NCBI GenBank assembly: GCA_020628615.1
Contig: JAHDEV010000007.1
Location: forward strand, 1-41,725
Reading direction: 5' to 3'
Source of the DNA: Dokdonia sp.
Lineage (GTDB): Bacteria > Bacteroidota > Bacteroidia > Flavobacteriales > Flavobacteriaceae
Length of the DNA stretch: 41,725 bases
Part shown: positions 9,044 to 19,407 of the stretch, piece after piece
Position numbering within the stretch: the first letter of the stretch is position 1
Layout: every line of letters starts with the position of its first letter
Made by a program: the position numbers and the translations under genes
The notes under the pieces: generated by a model
Database searches by the model: none
Seen by the model: the letters and a program-made list of their open reading frames with translations, nothing else
Told to the model about the DNA's origin: nothing

Positions 9044-10663
9044 CTACATCTTTCTTATATCTACATACATATTACGATCTATTTGTACGGTGCTAGTTCC
9101 TTTAGGTATATCTATGCACTGCCATATATCTGTAGGTTCAAGCCATATGTACTCCTCATTAATCTTAATACGTAAGGGCATTGTAAAACCTTGTATGGTA
9201 TTATTAAATCTATAGTGCATTTCTTTTTTATCGATTTTATACTCAAATGTTGGGATATCTTTTTCTCTGAGATATTGATTAAAGAAGGGTGTTAAGTCAA
9301 GATTTAGCGCATTTGCAATATAATTTTCTACAGCAGTGGTGGTTGTTGTTTGGTGATAAAATTCTTTGCTTAAGCCTCGCAGTGTTGCTCGCCATAAATC
9401 ATCATCTTGTGCTATGGTACGTAAGGTGAGGAGTATGTTTGCACCTTTGTAGTACATATCACCGCTTCCTTCCTTATCCACATTATAGGTGCCTATTATA
9501 GGTCTATCATTACGTATTTTATCACGAGTACCTATAGTATAAGTTGCTGCAGTTTCTTTCCCAAAGTGGTAATCGAGATATAGATTTTCAGAATATGAGG
9601 TAAAGCCTTCGTGTATCCACATATCTGCCACGTCTTTATTTGTAATATTATTTGCAAACCACTCGTGACCAGCCTCGTGAATGATGATAAAATCAAATTT
9701 TAATCCCTCACCTGTACCAGAGAGATCTCTACCTAGGTATCCATTTTTAAATCTATTACCATAGGTTACAGAACTTTGATGTTCCATCCCAAGGTAAGGT
9801 GCTTGCACGAGTTTAAAACTATCCTCATAAAACGGGTAAGGACCAAACCAGTGTTCAAAAGCCTCCATCATCATAGGGGCTTGTTTAAACTGCTCTCGAG
9901 CCTTCTCTTCATCCTCCTTGAGAACCCAGTAGCTCATATCTAGAGGGCCTTTCTCCCCTTTATAAACCTCAGAGAAGTTTACATAATCGCCAATGTTTAA
10001 GTTTACACCGTAGTTATTTATTGGGTTTTTTACTGTCCAGTGGTATGTTTTTGTAGTCGCGTCTGTATCTATGTGTACAAGTCTTCCGTTTGAGACGTCT
10101 ATGAGATCTTTAGGCACGGTAACGTGCATATCAAGACTGTCTACCTCGTCTGCCGGGTGGTCTCTGTTAGGCCACCATACACTTGAGCCTATGCCTTGAT
10201 TTGAACTAGCGATAAAATGTTTTCCGTTGCTATCTTTTTTCCAGGTGATACCACCATCCCACGGCGGATTTTTTGCAATTCTAGGTTTGCCTTCAAAACT
10301 TAGCGAGATCTTCTTAAGCTCACCCTCACGCTGTGTATCTTCTAGTTGTATAAAATGCGCATTACCTTCTGATCGTACATCTAGCGAGTGTCCATCTTGC
10401 ATTACTGCAGTAAGCTCCATAGGTGCTTGTAGATCTATTTGTAACTCATTTGTGCCTTCATTAAGCACTTTGTAAGTCATAATATTAGTCCCTATAATTG
10501 TCTTTGACTCTGGCATCACCTCTACAGAAAGGTCGTAATGCACGAGGTCCCACCACGCTCTTTGTGGTGTGATACTACCACGTAAGCTGTCTTGACGAGT
10601 TATTTTTTGAGAGTATGAAGATAGGCTCGTGAGTATAAAGCCCAGTAAAAATAGGTAACGCAT
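9044..10663 (-). CDS. M1-family metallopeptidase (aminopeptidase)
   Basis: GMEHQSSVTYG and HEAGHEWFANNITNKDVADMWIHEGFTSYSE (HExxH-18-E), signal peptide. Confidence 0.9.
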   Translation of the reverse strand: MRYLFLLGFILTSLSSYSQKITRQDSLRGSITPQRAWWDLVHYDLSVEVMPESKTIIGTNIMTYKVLNEGTNELQIDLQAPMELTAVMQDGHSLDVRSEGNAHFIQLEDTQREGELKKISLSFEGKPRIAKNPPWDGGITWKKDSNGKHFIASSNQGIGSSVWWPNRDHPADEVDSLDMHVTVPKDLIDVSNGRLVHIDTDATTKTYHWTVKNPINNYGVNLNIGDYVNFSEVYKGEKGPLDMSYWVLKEDEEKAREQFKQAPMMMEAFEHWFGPYPFYEDSFKLVQAPYLGMEHQSSVTYGNRFKNGYLGRDLSGTGEGLKFDFIIIHEAGHEWFANNITNKDVADMWIHEGFTSYSENLYLDYHFGKETAATYTIGTRDKIRNDRPIIGTYNVDKEGSGDMYYKGANILLTLRTIAQDDDLWRATLRGLSKEFYHQTTTTTAVENYIANALNLDLTPFFNQYLREKDIPTFEYKIDKKEMHYRFNNTIQGFTMPLRIKINEEYIWLEPTDIWQCIDIPKGTSTVQIDRNMYVDIRKM

Positions 10664-10708
10664 TAATCTGGTTTAATTTATTGTGTAAGGTATGCTAGTA
10701 GAGGTTTC

Positions 10709-11248
10709 TTAAAATGCAATAAGCGAGTATCCATTCATTTGTGACTGGCTTAAAACGGTCATTGCAGAGAGGGCTACATCTACTATTTCCAATCTTCGTG
10801 CCGAAGTAATGTTGCGTGATCCCGCCGTTTGCCCGCAGAGTATAAGTTCTACTCCTGCATCGCTTAGTGCCTCTAGAAGTGCAATATTGGGATTATCTAC
10901 CCCATATTTTTCTTTATAAAGTTTATTTGTAAGTACGCCATATGCCGCCTTACCGTGTATTGCTGCACGTATGTGCATATTCTCCTTAGGGACACCTGCT
11001 TTATCGTGCATATTTAAAAAGCGAGCCATCGTCTCTATGTATGGATTTCTTACGCTAGGGTCTTCTGGGGCTTTTACCACATCAAAAACAATATAAAATT
11101 GTGCTTCAGTATCGGTTTTAAAATCTGGCTCTGGTACGGCAAAAGTTTTTCCAAAATCTTTGATGAGGTTACCAGGTTGTGATGAGGGTTGTTGTGAGTA
11201 CGCTTTCGCGAAAGCGAAACATAAAGCAATAAGAAGCAAATTTTTCAT
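10709..11248 (-). CDS. Secreted DsrE-family-like protein
   Basis: Start refined from the ORF-track 11320 to the internal ATG at 11248, giving signal peptide MKNLLLIALCFAFAKAYSQ. MHIRAAIHGKAAYGVL...LLEALSDAGVELILCGQT is typical of DsrE-like proteins. Confidence 0.7.
   Translation of the reverse strand: MKNLLLIALCFAFAKAYSQQPSSQPGNLIKDFGKTFAVPEPDFKTDTEAQFYIVFDVVKAPEDPSVRNPYIETMARFLNMHDKAGVPKENMHIRAAIHGKAAYGVLTNKLYKEKYGVDNPNIALLEALSDAGVELILCGQTAGSRNITSARRLEIVDVALSAMTVLSQSQMNGYSLIAF
11201..11216. repeat. Palindrome copy 4 (coding, AFAKA frame, signal peptide)
   Basis: Exact 16/16 in the DsrE-like gene (LCFAFAKAYSQQ). Confidence 0.97.
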
Positions 11249-11349
11249 AAAAGTAAAAGTAGTTTTAAGTAATGTAGTGCGCATTATGTAATGTGCATAA
11301 AGAAAAAGAAAACCAGTCAAAAAACCTTATCTGGAGGTAATAATATCAT

Positions 11350-12645
11350 CTAGCTTGCTTGCACTTCACTTGCCACCTTATTTAAAATAGCAAGATCTGA
11401 CTCGTTTTTAATAAATTGGTTTGCATCATCTATGATGAGTTGTACTTGGTTGATAATAGCCTCTGTATACTCATCCTTTAACGCATCAGATGTACTTAGG
11501 TATCTCAAGCTTTGCAACATTTTGTGTAGCATAATAAAGTCTTCTTTGCAATACTGCCTTAGGGATGCAAAAATAAAATAGAGGACTTCTTCAAAGTTTA
11601 TGGTGCGTAGTGATACAAGGGCATTACCATCTTTATCTGTCACAAAGCTGTTATCTCTCTTTTGCATACGTAATACAAATAGCTCGGTAAGGTAGTCTAA
11701 ACAAGTAATTGCCGTGCCGGGGTCATTTATACCCGGGCTCATTGCTTTTACAGCAATCTCTGTAAGTTGTTTAAATCCTAGGATATAATTATTTTTTACA
11801 ATCTCAGATCTAGAAAATCCAAAACAAGAGCGTAGCGCCTCAATAGCCTCCTCATCAAGATCCTTATTTACACGTACAATTTTTGTACTATCTAGTACAA
11901 AAGAACCTTTAGGAACTAAAAGTGAAACTTTACAAGAGTGCTCATTGCAAAAATCTACAAGGGAATCTAATGCAATATCATTAAGATGTCCCGAGAATTT
12001 AGTAGTATAACCTTGCCAAGAGTCACTGTCGTTAAAAACGGCTACTCCTTTTGGGTCACTCTCTGTGTCTATAAGTTGCTGGATGCGATGCCGTGATACA
12101 TTGTAAATACGATCTATAATATTGTTAATCTGTATAGCTTGAGATATAGAGTGTATAAAGTATATAAAAGCTGCAAGCACGTGTATGCTCAATACAATCC
12201 CTATAAGTACTGCAAAGCCTGGTAGTTGCGTTTTAGACTGTTCTGGCTCAATACTAAGTAAGATAATGATACAATAAATAATGACAGCAATATAAAAGCC
12301 TAGTACCACCTGGTGACGTTTATTTGCAATAAGTCCTGGTAGTATGCGTGGTGAATAATTACTAGACGCCTGGTTGAGTATGAGCATAACCATAGAAAAA
12401 CTAAAAACCATCAGGCTAAAAATACCTCCTATAAAGGTACTAAGAAGCGTGCGAGCCGTATCTGCATCATTAATCACAAGAGCCGGTACAGTGTCTATAA
12501 GATACTTTGAGATGCCTTGTTGCTCTGCATAAGACATTAAGAATCCTAAGGCTAGCCCCATAAAGGCAATAAGGCTAGGGTAGAAAGCTACATTGCCGGT
12601 GATCCGGCTATATAAAAGCTCTAGTTTTGTGTACAGTTTATTCAT
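11350..12645 (-). CDS. DUF2254 family membrane protein
   Basis: N-terminal TM helices with LLSTFIGGIFSLMVFSFSMVMLILNQASSNYSPRILPGLI and C-terminal KAMSPGINDPGTAITCLDYL. Confidence 0.85.
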   Translation of the reverse strand: MNKLYTKLELLYSRITGNVAFYPSLIAFMGLALGFLMSYAEQQGISKYLIDTVPALVINDADTARTLLSTFIGGIFSLMVFSFSMVMLILNQASSNYSPRILPGLIANKRHQVVLGFYIAVIIYCIIILLSIEPEQSKTQLPGFAVLIGIVLSIHVLAAFIYFIHSISQAIQINNIIDRIYNVSRHRIQQLIDTESDPKGVAVFNDSDSWQGYTTKFSGHLNDIALDSLVDFCNEHSCKVSLLVPKGSFVLDSTKIVRVNKDLDEEAIEALRSCFGFSRSEIVKNNYILGFKQLTEIAVKAMSPGINDPGTAITCLDYLTELFVLRMQKRDNSFVTDKDGNALVSLRTINFEEVLYFIFASLRQYCKEDFIMLHKMLQSLRYLSTSDALKDEYTEAIINQVQLIIDDANQFIKNESDLAILNKVASEVQAS

Positions 12646-12723
12646 AAGCTACAATTTCCGTAAAAAACTTTGGGATAGCACTGCTTTTAGAATTACGTTA
12701 ACAACGAGGAAGGGTTGTTTTTA

Positions 12724-12739
12724 CGCTTTCGCGAAAGCG
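12724..12739. repeat. Palindrome copy 5 (intergenic)
   Basis: Exact 16/16; 78 nt upstream of the DUF2254 start. Confidence 0.97.
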
Positions 12740-13017
12740 GACTCATATCAATTACCTTATAAGTTTATGAACTAATTTATAGAAGGATTTAAATCAGAAC
12801 TACGTTAACCTCCTTCCTACGGTGCTTTATGTATTTGTACATCAATAAGTTTGCTACGTGATTAACTTGTAGATGGATTACGTGTATTTGTTATTTTAAC
12901 AATTTTTAATATCGGGCGTTAATTGTATGGTAAAAAGAATATTTTAGCAGAAGCAATTAAAATAAAATCCAATTCTTTGCATTAGACGTATAACCAATAA
13001 AAATTAAACTAAATATT

Positions 13018-13899
13018 ATGGACAACGAAAAAAGTGGAAACGGTATTAAGATCATTGCAGGGATTCTTGCAGTACTTTTAGTCGTTGCTGGTGCCTTTGC
13101 AGTAAAACTGTATAACCAAGAAAAAGATACAAAGAGCCAACTTACAAAAGAGAAAAACGTTGTGCTTGCAGATCTTAAAGAGATGGTAAGTAAGTATGAT
13201 GTGGTTATAGAAGAAAATAATCTGAAGGACACAGAGCTTAACGATGCTCGTGACAGAATACAAGGACTCATTGCAGACATAAATGCAAAAGATGCGACCA
13301 TTGCTAGCCTTGGTAAGTACAGAGCAGAGGTTTTTAAACTACGTAACGAGCGCGATTTCTTATTTGCTCAAAACGACTCACTACGCGGTAGTAACCAGAT
13401 GCTAGCTATGCGCATAGATAGTACCACTTACGAGCTAGAAGTACAGCGCGGTGTAGGAGATTCTTTATCACTAGAAAATCAAGCACTAGCAGAGCGTGTA
13501 ACTCTAGGATCTGCACTAGCGGCAAACAAGCTGCGTGCTACAGGTGTCATAGAGCGCTCTTCTGGAAAGCTTATAGAAAACTCAAATAATAGACGTGTAG
13601 ATAAACTACGTGCGTGTTATACAGTACCACAAAATCGTCTAGCCGAAGCTGGTGACCGTATGCTTTATGTACAGGTTGTAGACCCAGAAGGAAACACGCT
13701 AGGTGATAACAAGCAAGTAGCCTTTGATGGGACAGTTGTTACATACAGTACAATCTCTAAGTTTTATTATGAGAATACAGCGCTAGATATTTGTGAGAAT
13801 ATAGGGAAGACCACAAAGTTTTTTCCAGAGGGAACTTATAAGGTCTTTGTGTATGATAAAGGGTCACTTCTTGCACAGACATCTTTTAGTCTAAAGTAA
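13018..13899 (+). CDS. Hypothetical membrane-anchored coiled-coil protein
   Basis: N-terminal TM (IKIIAGILAVLLVVAGAFAVKLY), then a coiled-coil-like region, then a C-terminal beta-rich domain. Confidence 0.75.
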   Translation: MDNEKSGNGIKIIAGILAVLLVVAGAFAVKLYNQEKDTKSQLTKEKNVVLADLKEMVSKYDVVIEENNLKDTELNDARDRIQGLIADINAKDATIASLGKYRAEVFKLRNERDFLFAQNDSLRGSNQMLAMRIDSTTYELEVQRGVGDSLSLENQALAERVTLGSALAANKLRATGVIERSSGKLIENSNNRRVDKLRACYTVPQNRLAEAGDRMLYVQVVDPEGNTLGDNKQVAFDGTVVTYSTISKFYYENTALDICENIGKTTKFFPEGTYKVFVYDKGSLLAQTSFSLK

Positions 13900-13926
13900 A
13901 AGAGATTATAGTTAAAATAACATTAC

Positions 13927-13964
13927 ACCGCTCTAAGATACCCATCTTAGAGCGGTATTTTTTT
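13927..13964. terminator. Intrinsic terminator
   Basis: ACCGCTCTAAGAT-accc-ATCTTAGAGCGGT followed by ATTTTTTT between convergent genes. Confidence 0.9.
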
Positions 13965-14754
13965 ATTCTACAGTAGGGTACCAGTCTAGCTGGGCTACAT
14001 TTATATTACTGTCACCTTTATTTACTAGTTCTTTAAATTTTGAAACGTCGCTTAAGCCTTCTGTACCTCTATAATGATAAGGAAATACGGTCTCTGGTTT
14101 AAAATCTAATACAGCGCTCGCAGCACTCTCTACCGTCATTGTGTATGGCAAGTTCATACATACAAAAGCGATATCTATATCTGCTAGATTGCGCATTTCT
14201 GGTATGTCTTCTGTATCTCCAGAGATGTAAACTCGCTTATCATCTTTTTCAATTACATAGCCATTTCCTCTGCCTTTTGAGTGAAATTTAAGTGCCTCCT
14301 CTCTAAGGTTGTACATAGGGATTGCAGTGATGTCAAAACCATTTTTCATTAATGAATTGTCATTACTAAGTACGGTTGTGATTTTTTGTAAATCTTCTGG
14401 GAGTTTATCTACAACTGCTTGTGGTGCAATAATCTTTGTAGATTCTGTTAGAATACCCTGTACAGTATTTACGTTTAAGTGATCACCGTGTATATCTGTA
14501 ATCAAGATAAGATCTGGCGCATCATAAAGATCAAAATTTTCTGGACCTCCTACGGGGTCAATATAAATAGCAGTATCATCCCATTTTAAAACCATAGTAG
14601 CGTGCGATACTGGGTAAATCTCAAAGTTACTTTTCTTTGTTATCTCCTCTTTTACAACCTCTGTAGCTATTTTGGTTTCGTTTGATGTGTTCTCTTTACA
14701 GCTTGTTATACATATGGTAAGGGCGGCTAAGAGTACAATGTTGTGTAATTTCAT
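13963..14754 (-). CDS. Metallo-beta-lactamase-fold hydrolase lipoprotein (UPF0173-like)
   Basis: ICITSC lipobox; SHATMVLKWDDTAIYIDPVGG, LILITDIHGDHLN, YISGDTEDIPEM. Confidence 0.8.
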   Translation of the reverse strand: MKLHNIVLLAALTICITSCKENTSNETKIATEVVKEEITKKSNFEIYPVSHATMVLKWDDTAIYIDPVGGPENFDLYDAPDLILITDIHGDHLNVNTVQGILTESTKIIAPQAVVDKLPEDLQKITTVLSNDNSLMKNGFDITAIPMYNLREEALKFHSKGRGNGYVIEKDDKRVYISGDTEDIPEMRNLADIDIAFVCMNLPYTMTVESAASAVLDFKPETVFPYHYRGTEGLSDVSKFKELVNKGDSNINVAQLDWYPTVE

Positions 14755-14760
14755 TTTCTG

Positions 14761-15228
14761 TTATTTATGGTTAATTATTTTTTCCATTTTTATGTTTGCG
14801 CGCTCGTATGACGCATTTTCTTCGACGGGAATCTCAATAAAGCCCCATTTTTTATAAATATGAATAGCGTTTTCTAAAATGGTGTTTGAGTAGAGTATGA
14901 GTTTTGATAGGTTTTCCGCTTTCGCGAAAGCGAGACAATGCTCCATTAATTTTTGACCTATTCCCAGACCTCTAGCTTGTGGAGATACTGCCATTTTTGT
15001 AAGTTCTAATACACCGTTTATTTGTGTGGGCATAAGCGCTACAGTGCCTACAATCTCATCATTGTGCTGGGCAAAAAATATGTATCCTCCTTTATTTATA
15101 ATGTAAGTTTCTGGCTTACTTAATACTTCTAAGTCATAAGGTTCTACATAAAAATAGGTCTCTAGCCATTCTATATTAAGATGCTTGAAGGCATCTTTAT
15201 GTTTTGTGTTATAGGGTATAATATTCAC
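14761..15228 (-). CDS. GNAT-family N-acetyltransferase
   Basis: ELTKMAVSPQARGLGIGQKLMEHCLAFAKAENLSKLILYSN...AIHIYKKWGF. Confidence 0.9.
   Translation of the reverse strand: MNIIPYNTKHKDAFKHLNIEWLETYFYVEPYDLEVLSKPETYIINKGGYIFFAQHNDEIVGTVALMPTQINGVLELTKMAVSPQARGLGIGQKLMEHCLAFAKAENLSKLILYSNTILENAIHIYKKWGFIEIPVEENASYERANIKMEKIINHK
14917..14932. repeat. Palindrome copy 6 (coding, AFAKA frame)
   Basis: Exact 16/16 in the GNAT gene (HCLAFAKAENL). Confidence 0.97.
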
Positions 15229-16210
15229 GATGATTTCTTATAAAGTCTGTAACGAGGTAAGATAATGCTTTACCTACCTGTTGATAATTTTTCTTTGTTG
15301 GAGCGGCCTCACAAATGTGTAGGTAGCCACATTTATTATTTTTTGCAAGTTGTCCTAAAAAATACCGCATCATCTCTAAATTAAATCCAGAAGGCGTTTG
15401 TGCACTACTTGAGAAATTTGCAATACTATCTACATCTATCTCAATACCGAGTGTGTTGTCACTTAACTGGGAGATAGCAGTTTTAAAATTTTCTACCTGT
15501 TTACTTTCGAGTAGCATATCCTCCATATCAAAAGTGGTGATATGATTGCTAGTAGCTATCATATTATAAATATACTGTGGTGTGTAATTTTTATGTAACC
15601 CGAAGATACAATAGGTGTTAAGATATGAGTTCTCACTTTCTAGCGCATATGTAAAGCCATTACCACTATGTCTATACTCTGTTTTTCTTAAATCTGTATG
15701 CGCATCAAAATTGATAACATTTATAGCTTTTTGCAAAGCCGTTGCAGTACCTTTTATATTTCCGTAGGCATTATTATGACCGCCTCCTATCACTATGGGT
15801 ATTTTGCCCGCACTTACTATGCGGTTTACCACCGTTGCTACTTTACTATCTATTCTCGCTACAATATTACCTAGTGTTTCTGGATTCTCCTTATCTATAT
15901 CGTCTATATCTGGAGATACAGCAATATGACCTAATAGTAAGATATCGTTACCATTATTAAACTGATTGTCTTGAACGTTTACAAAAGCTTTTACAAAACT
16001 TCCCCAAGCTTTTGTCGCTCCAGGTTTACCGTAGTTTGCACGAACACCTATATCCTCACAAATTCCAAAAAGAACATAGGCGCAATTGTTATTTACAACG
16101 TCATCTAGGCTATCACATAGTTGCAAGGTTTCTCCTAGCTTGGTTTCACCAGCTCGAAGATGTGTGAATGGTTTAATATCACTTTCTGTTGCAATGTGTA
16201 GCTGTATCAT
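15209..16210 (-). CDS. hutG: Formimidoylglutamase (arginase/agmatinase superfamily)
   Basis: PIVIGGGHNNAYGN, NVINFDAHTDLRK, LGIEIDVDSIANFSSSAQTPSGF metal-binding motifs; co-directional with hutI. Confidence 0.85.
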   Translation of the reverse strand: MIQLHIATESDIKPFTHLRAGETKLGETLQLCDSLDDVVNNNCAYVLFGICEDIGVRANYGKPGATKAWGSFVKAFVNVQDNQFNNGNDILLLGHIAVSPDIDDIDKENPETLGNIVARIDSKVATVVNRIVSAGKIPIVIGGGHNNAYGNIKGTATALQKAINVINFDAHTDLRKTEYRHSGNGFTYALESENSYLNTYCIFGLHKNYTPQYIYNMIATSNHITTFDMEDMLLESKQVENFKTAISQLSDNTLGIEIDVDSIANFSSSAQTPSGFNLEMMRYFLGQLAKNNKCGYLHICEAAPTKKNYQQVGKALSYLVTDFIRNHREYYTL

Positions 16211-16211
16211 A

Positions 16212-16790
16212 TCAATGCGTTATCGCCTCTGAGAGCGCTTCAATGCACTCTTCTCTTATAGTATAGAGTTCGTCTAGCGTGTATGGTAGGTGATCTCTTT
16301 TTATCCAGTCTGCAAGTACAGATTTGTGATAGTTCTTTTTATACTCACCTATCTGATCTGTATCTATTGTGGTTTGCATTAGTATTGCATCTTTCCACTT
16401 AAGGTTTTTAGACTGTGCAAATGTGTAATCATATACTTCATCATCATAGCATAAAAATGTATGAGCTTCTAGCATATATGGCAGGTTGTATTTATCAAGA
16501 GTCGCTCCCACACCTGGGGTGTTCTCTTCACTCATAGCATAAATAGCAAGTTCTAGTTGTAAGCCATAAATTGCGTGCTCATCTGTGAGCGTTTTTAAAG
16601 TGGCGTGTTTTGTACTGCAAGTTCCTTTTCCTTCTGTTATTATATTTCCAAATTCTAACGGATTTTCTACTCTACCATAAGGTAAATTATGCACTTTGCG
16701 TATCGCGTCATAAAATGTTTTAACTCCGTGTTCAATAAAAGTATCACTTACCGGGCTTCCCGGTACGATAAAAAAATTAGGTATAATCAT
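16212..16790 (-). CDS. Transglutaminase-like (Cys-His-Asp) protein encoded in the hut operon
   Basis: GKGTCSTKHATLKTL, then YMLEAHTFLCYDDEVYDYTFA, resembling the Cys/His/Asp layout of the transglutaminase-like fold. Start overlaps the hutI stop (ATGA). Confidence 0.6.
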   Translation of the reverse strand: MIIPNFFIVPGSPVSDTFIEHGVKTFYDAIRKVHNLPYGRVENPLEFGNIITEGKGTCSTKHATLKTLTDEHAIYGLQLELAIYAMSEENTPGVGATLDKYNLPYMLEAHTFLCYDDEVYDYTFAQSKNLKWKDAILMQTTIDTDQIGEYKKNYHKSVLADWIKRDHLPYTLDELYTIREECIEALSEAITH

Positions 16791-18016
16791 AAGACTTCTC
16801 CATTTACAATAACCTTATCAATCTGGTGTTGTCCAAAGTGATATGGAATTGCATTGTAAGAGGGTAGGGGTTTAGTAATTATTAAATTTGCTTTTTTTCC
16901 TTTTGTAATGCTGCCAGTTTCTTTTGCAACATCCATTGCAAATGCACCGTTTATAGTAGCTGCAACAATTGCCTCTGCAGGAGTCATTTTAAGATTGATG
17001 CACGCCTGTGAGACTATAAAATTCATAGAGCTGCTAGGTGATGAGCCTGGATTATAGTCTGTTGCCACAGCAAGAGATAGGCCTGCGTCTATAATCTTGC
17101 GTGCAGGTGTATATGGTATATTTAAGAAGAAAGAACAGCCTGGCAAGGCTACCGGTATCGTATTTGATGTTTTTAATGCATCTATATCTTTTTCGGTAAG
17201 TTCTTCTAGATGATCTACAGTGAGTGCTTCAAGCTCTATAGCCTTCTGTATACCACCTATGCTTGTAAACTGGTTTACGTGTAGCTTAGGTTTTAAGCCG
17301 TGCGCCTTTCCTGCGTTGACAATGGTATCCATTTCTGCCACCGTAAAATATCCTGTCTCACAAAAGATGTCTATAAAATCTACTAATGCATCTTTTGTAA
17401 ATGCTGGTATCATATCATTTACAATCTCATCTATATAAGTAGCTCTATTTTCTTTATGTCGTTCTGGTATAGCGTGTGCGGCTAGAAGCGTTGCTTTTAC
17501 TGGTATATCTACGGCAGTACGAAGTCTTTTAATAACGCGCAGCATCTTAAGTTCTGACGCTACTGTAAGACCATAACCTGTTTTAATCTCTATAGCTCCC
17601 GTACCAGTTTGTATACATTGTGATAAGCGATCTAATGCATCTTCATAAAGTTCATCTTCGCTCATAGCCTGTAACTTACGAGCGCTGTTCAAAATTCCAC
17701 CACCTTTGGTAGCAATCTCTTGGTAACTCAAGCCTTTTATGCGGTCTACAAACTCATCTTCACGAGTAGCTGCAAATACTAAGTGCGTGTGCGAGTCACA
17801 CCACATAGGTAAGACTATTTGACCAGTTGCATCTATAACTTCATCTACAGCGATGGGATGTAAATCATCCATACTGCCATACTCATAAATGCGATCTTCA
17901 TCTATTACGAGATACGCATTTTCAATATATGGCATAGCACCCATCTCCTTACCACAAAGAGGTTTATCATATTCTCCGGTTACTAAAAGCTGATATATGT
18001 TAGTAATCAATTTCAT
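16787..18016 (-). CDS. hutI: Imidazolonepropionase
   Basis: MWCDSHTHLVFAATREDEFVDRIKGLSYQEIATKGGGILNSARKLQ, GTGAIEIKTGYGLT, DYNPGSSPSSSM. Confidence 0.95.
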   Translation of the reverse strand: MKLITNIYQLLVTGEYDKPLCGKEMGAMPYIENAYLVIDEDRIYEYGSMDDLHPIAVDEVIDATGQIVLPMWCDSHTHLVFAATREDEFVDRIKGLSYQEIATKGGGILNSARKLQAMSEDELYEDALDRLSQCIQTGTGAIEIKTGYGLTVASELKMLRVIKRLRTAVDIPVKATLLAAHAIPERHKENRATYIDEIVNDMIPAFTKDALVDFIDIFCETGYFTVAEMDTIVNAGKAHGLKPKLHVNQFTSIGGIQKAIELEALTVDHLEELTEKDIDALKTSNTIPVALPGCSFFLNIPYTPARKIIDAGLSLAVATDYNPGSSPSSSMNFIVSQACINLKMTPAEAIVAATINGAFAMDVAKETGSITKGKKANLIITKPLPSYNAIPYHFGQHQIDKVIVNGEVL

Positions 18017-18182
18017 CCTTTTAAAGGTAGCAACTTTATACGACTATTGCATTAACATTTTTAAGAGAATGTATAAAACTGTGCTAAGCCATTGGCCCAG
18101 AGTGCACTATTTTATTATTTAATAATGAGAGACGTGCTCTAGGTGTTTTTTGTATTTTTAGAACATTATAAAAAGTAAAGTT

Positions 18183-19358
18183 ATGTCAAAGTCAAACCAG
18201 GGTCTCAATACCATTTGTACGCACACGGGAGAAGTAAAAGACGAGCAGTTTCAAGGGGCTGTATCTCCCATCTATATGTCATCTTCATATGCCTTTATGG
18301 ATGTAGATGTAAAGCGCTACCCACGTTATTTTAATACACCTAACCAAGAAGGACTGAGCAAGAAAATTGCAGCTTTAGAAAAAACGGAAGCTGGGATGAT
18401 TTTTGGCAGTGGTATGGCCGCAGTGAGCACAACCTTACTTGCCTTTTTGAGAAGTGGCGATCACATTGTATTACAAGAAACTTTATACGGAGGGACCTAT
18501 AATCTTGTGGTAGAGGAGTTTGAAAAGTACGGTATAGATTATACGTTTACAGAAGATCTTAGTGAGGCCGCTTTCGCGAAAGCGATAACCCCACAAACCA
18601 AAGTTATCTACATAGAGACACCGTCTAACCCGCTTATGAAAGTAACAGATATGGAAATGGTCTCTGCACTAGCCAAAAAGCACGGCATTGTAACGATGAT
18701 AGATAACACCTTTGCATCACCTGTAAATCAAAATCCAAAAGATTTTGGGATAGATATAATGATACACTCGGCTACAAAATATATGGGTGGTCATAGCGAT
18801 ATCTGTGCAGGAGCCGTTGCAGCAAGTCAAGAGCATATAGACCGTATCTGGAACCTAGGTAAAAATCTAGGAGGAAGTTTAAGTGATCTTATGGTCTGGA
18901 TGCTTGAGCGTAGTATCAAGACAATGGCGCTGCGCGTAAAAGCTCAGAATAGAAATGCAAAGAAACTTGCTAAATGGCTCGATAAAAAGGAGGAAATAGA
19001 TAAGGTGTATTATCCAGGTCTCAAGTCGCATCCTGACTATGCTCTTGCAAAAAAGCAAATGAGCGGTTTTGGCGGTATGATGTCCTTCGAGTTAGCACCA
19101 CACATTGATGCAGAGGAGTTTCAAAAAGCGCTTAAACTCATAAAACCTTCTATGAGTCTTGCAGGTGTAGAGAGTACAATGCTTTGCCCAGCCCAAACCT
19201 CTCACTTTTTACTAGGAGAAGAAGAGCGTGCAAAACAAGGTATTGCAGATGGCTTGATACGCTTTTCTGTAGGTATAGAAGAGAAAAAAGATCTTATGGC
19301 AGATATTGACCAAGCGCTTGAAGTTGTACTTAAAAAAGCAACAATAGTAGCAGACTAG
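18183..19358 (+). CDS. Cys/Met metabolism PLP-dependent enzyme (cystathionine gamma-lyase/synthase or methionine gamma-lyase type)
   Basis: AGMIFGSGMAAVSTTLLAFLRSGDHIVLQETLYGGTYNLV, YIETPSNPLMKVTD, DIMIHSATKYMGGHSDICAGAV. Confidence 0.92.
   Translation: MSKSNQGLNTICTHTGEVKDEQFQGAVSPIYMSSSYAFMDVDVKRYPRYFNTPNQEGLSKKIAALEKTEAGMIFGSGMAAVSTTLLAFLRSGDHIVLQETLYGGTYNLVVEEFEKYGIDYTFTEDLSEAAFAKAITPQTKVIYIETPSNPLMKVTDMEMVSALAKKHGIVTMIDNTFASPVNQNPKDFGIDIMIHSATKYMGGHSDICAGAVAASQEHIDRIWNLGKNLGGSLSDLMVWMLERSIKTMALRVKAQNRNAKKLAKWLDKKEEIDKVYYPGLKSHPDYALAKKQMSGFGGMMSFELAPHIDAEEFQKALKLIKPSMSLAGVESTMLCPAQTSHFLLGEEERAKQGIADGLIRFSVGIEEKKDLMADIDQALEVVLKKATIVAD
18569..18584. repeat. Palindrome copy 7 (coding, AFAKA frame)
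   Basis: Exact 16/16 in the PLP-enzyme gene (SEAAFAKAITPQ). Confidence 0.97.
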
Positions 19359-19407
19359 AATTGTACGACTTATAAAATGTCATTACGGCATTACAACAAT
19401 ATATTTT

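Noticed and set aside
12593-12775. 60-aa plus-strand ORF containing AFAKA
   Set aside because: Overlaps the DUF2254 start antisense and an intergenic palindrome copy; no coding support.
15742-15960. Tyr/Leu-rich plus-strand ORF antisense to hutG
   Set aside because: Composition typical of antisense shadow frames; hutG is well supported on the other strand.
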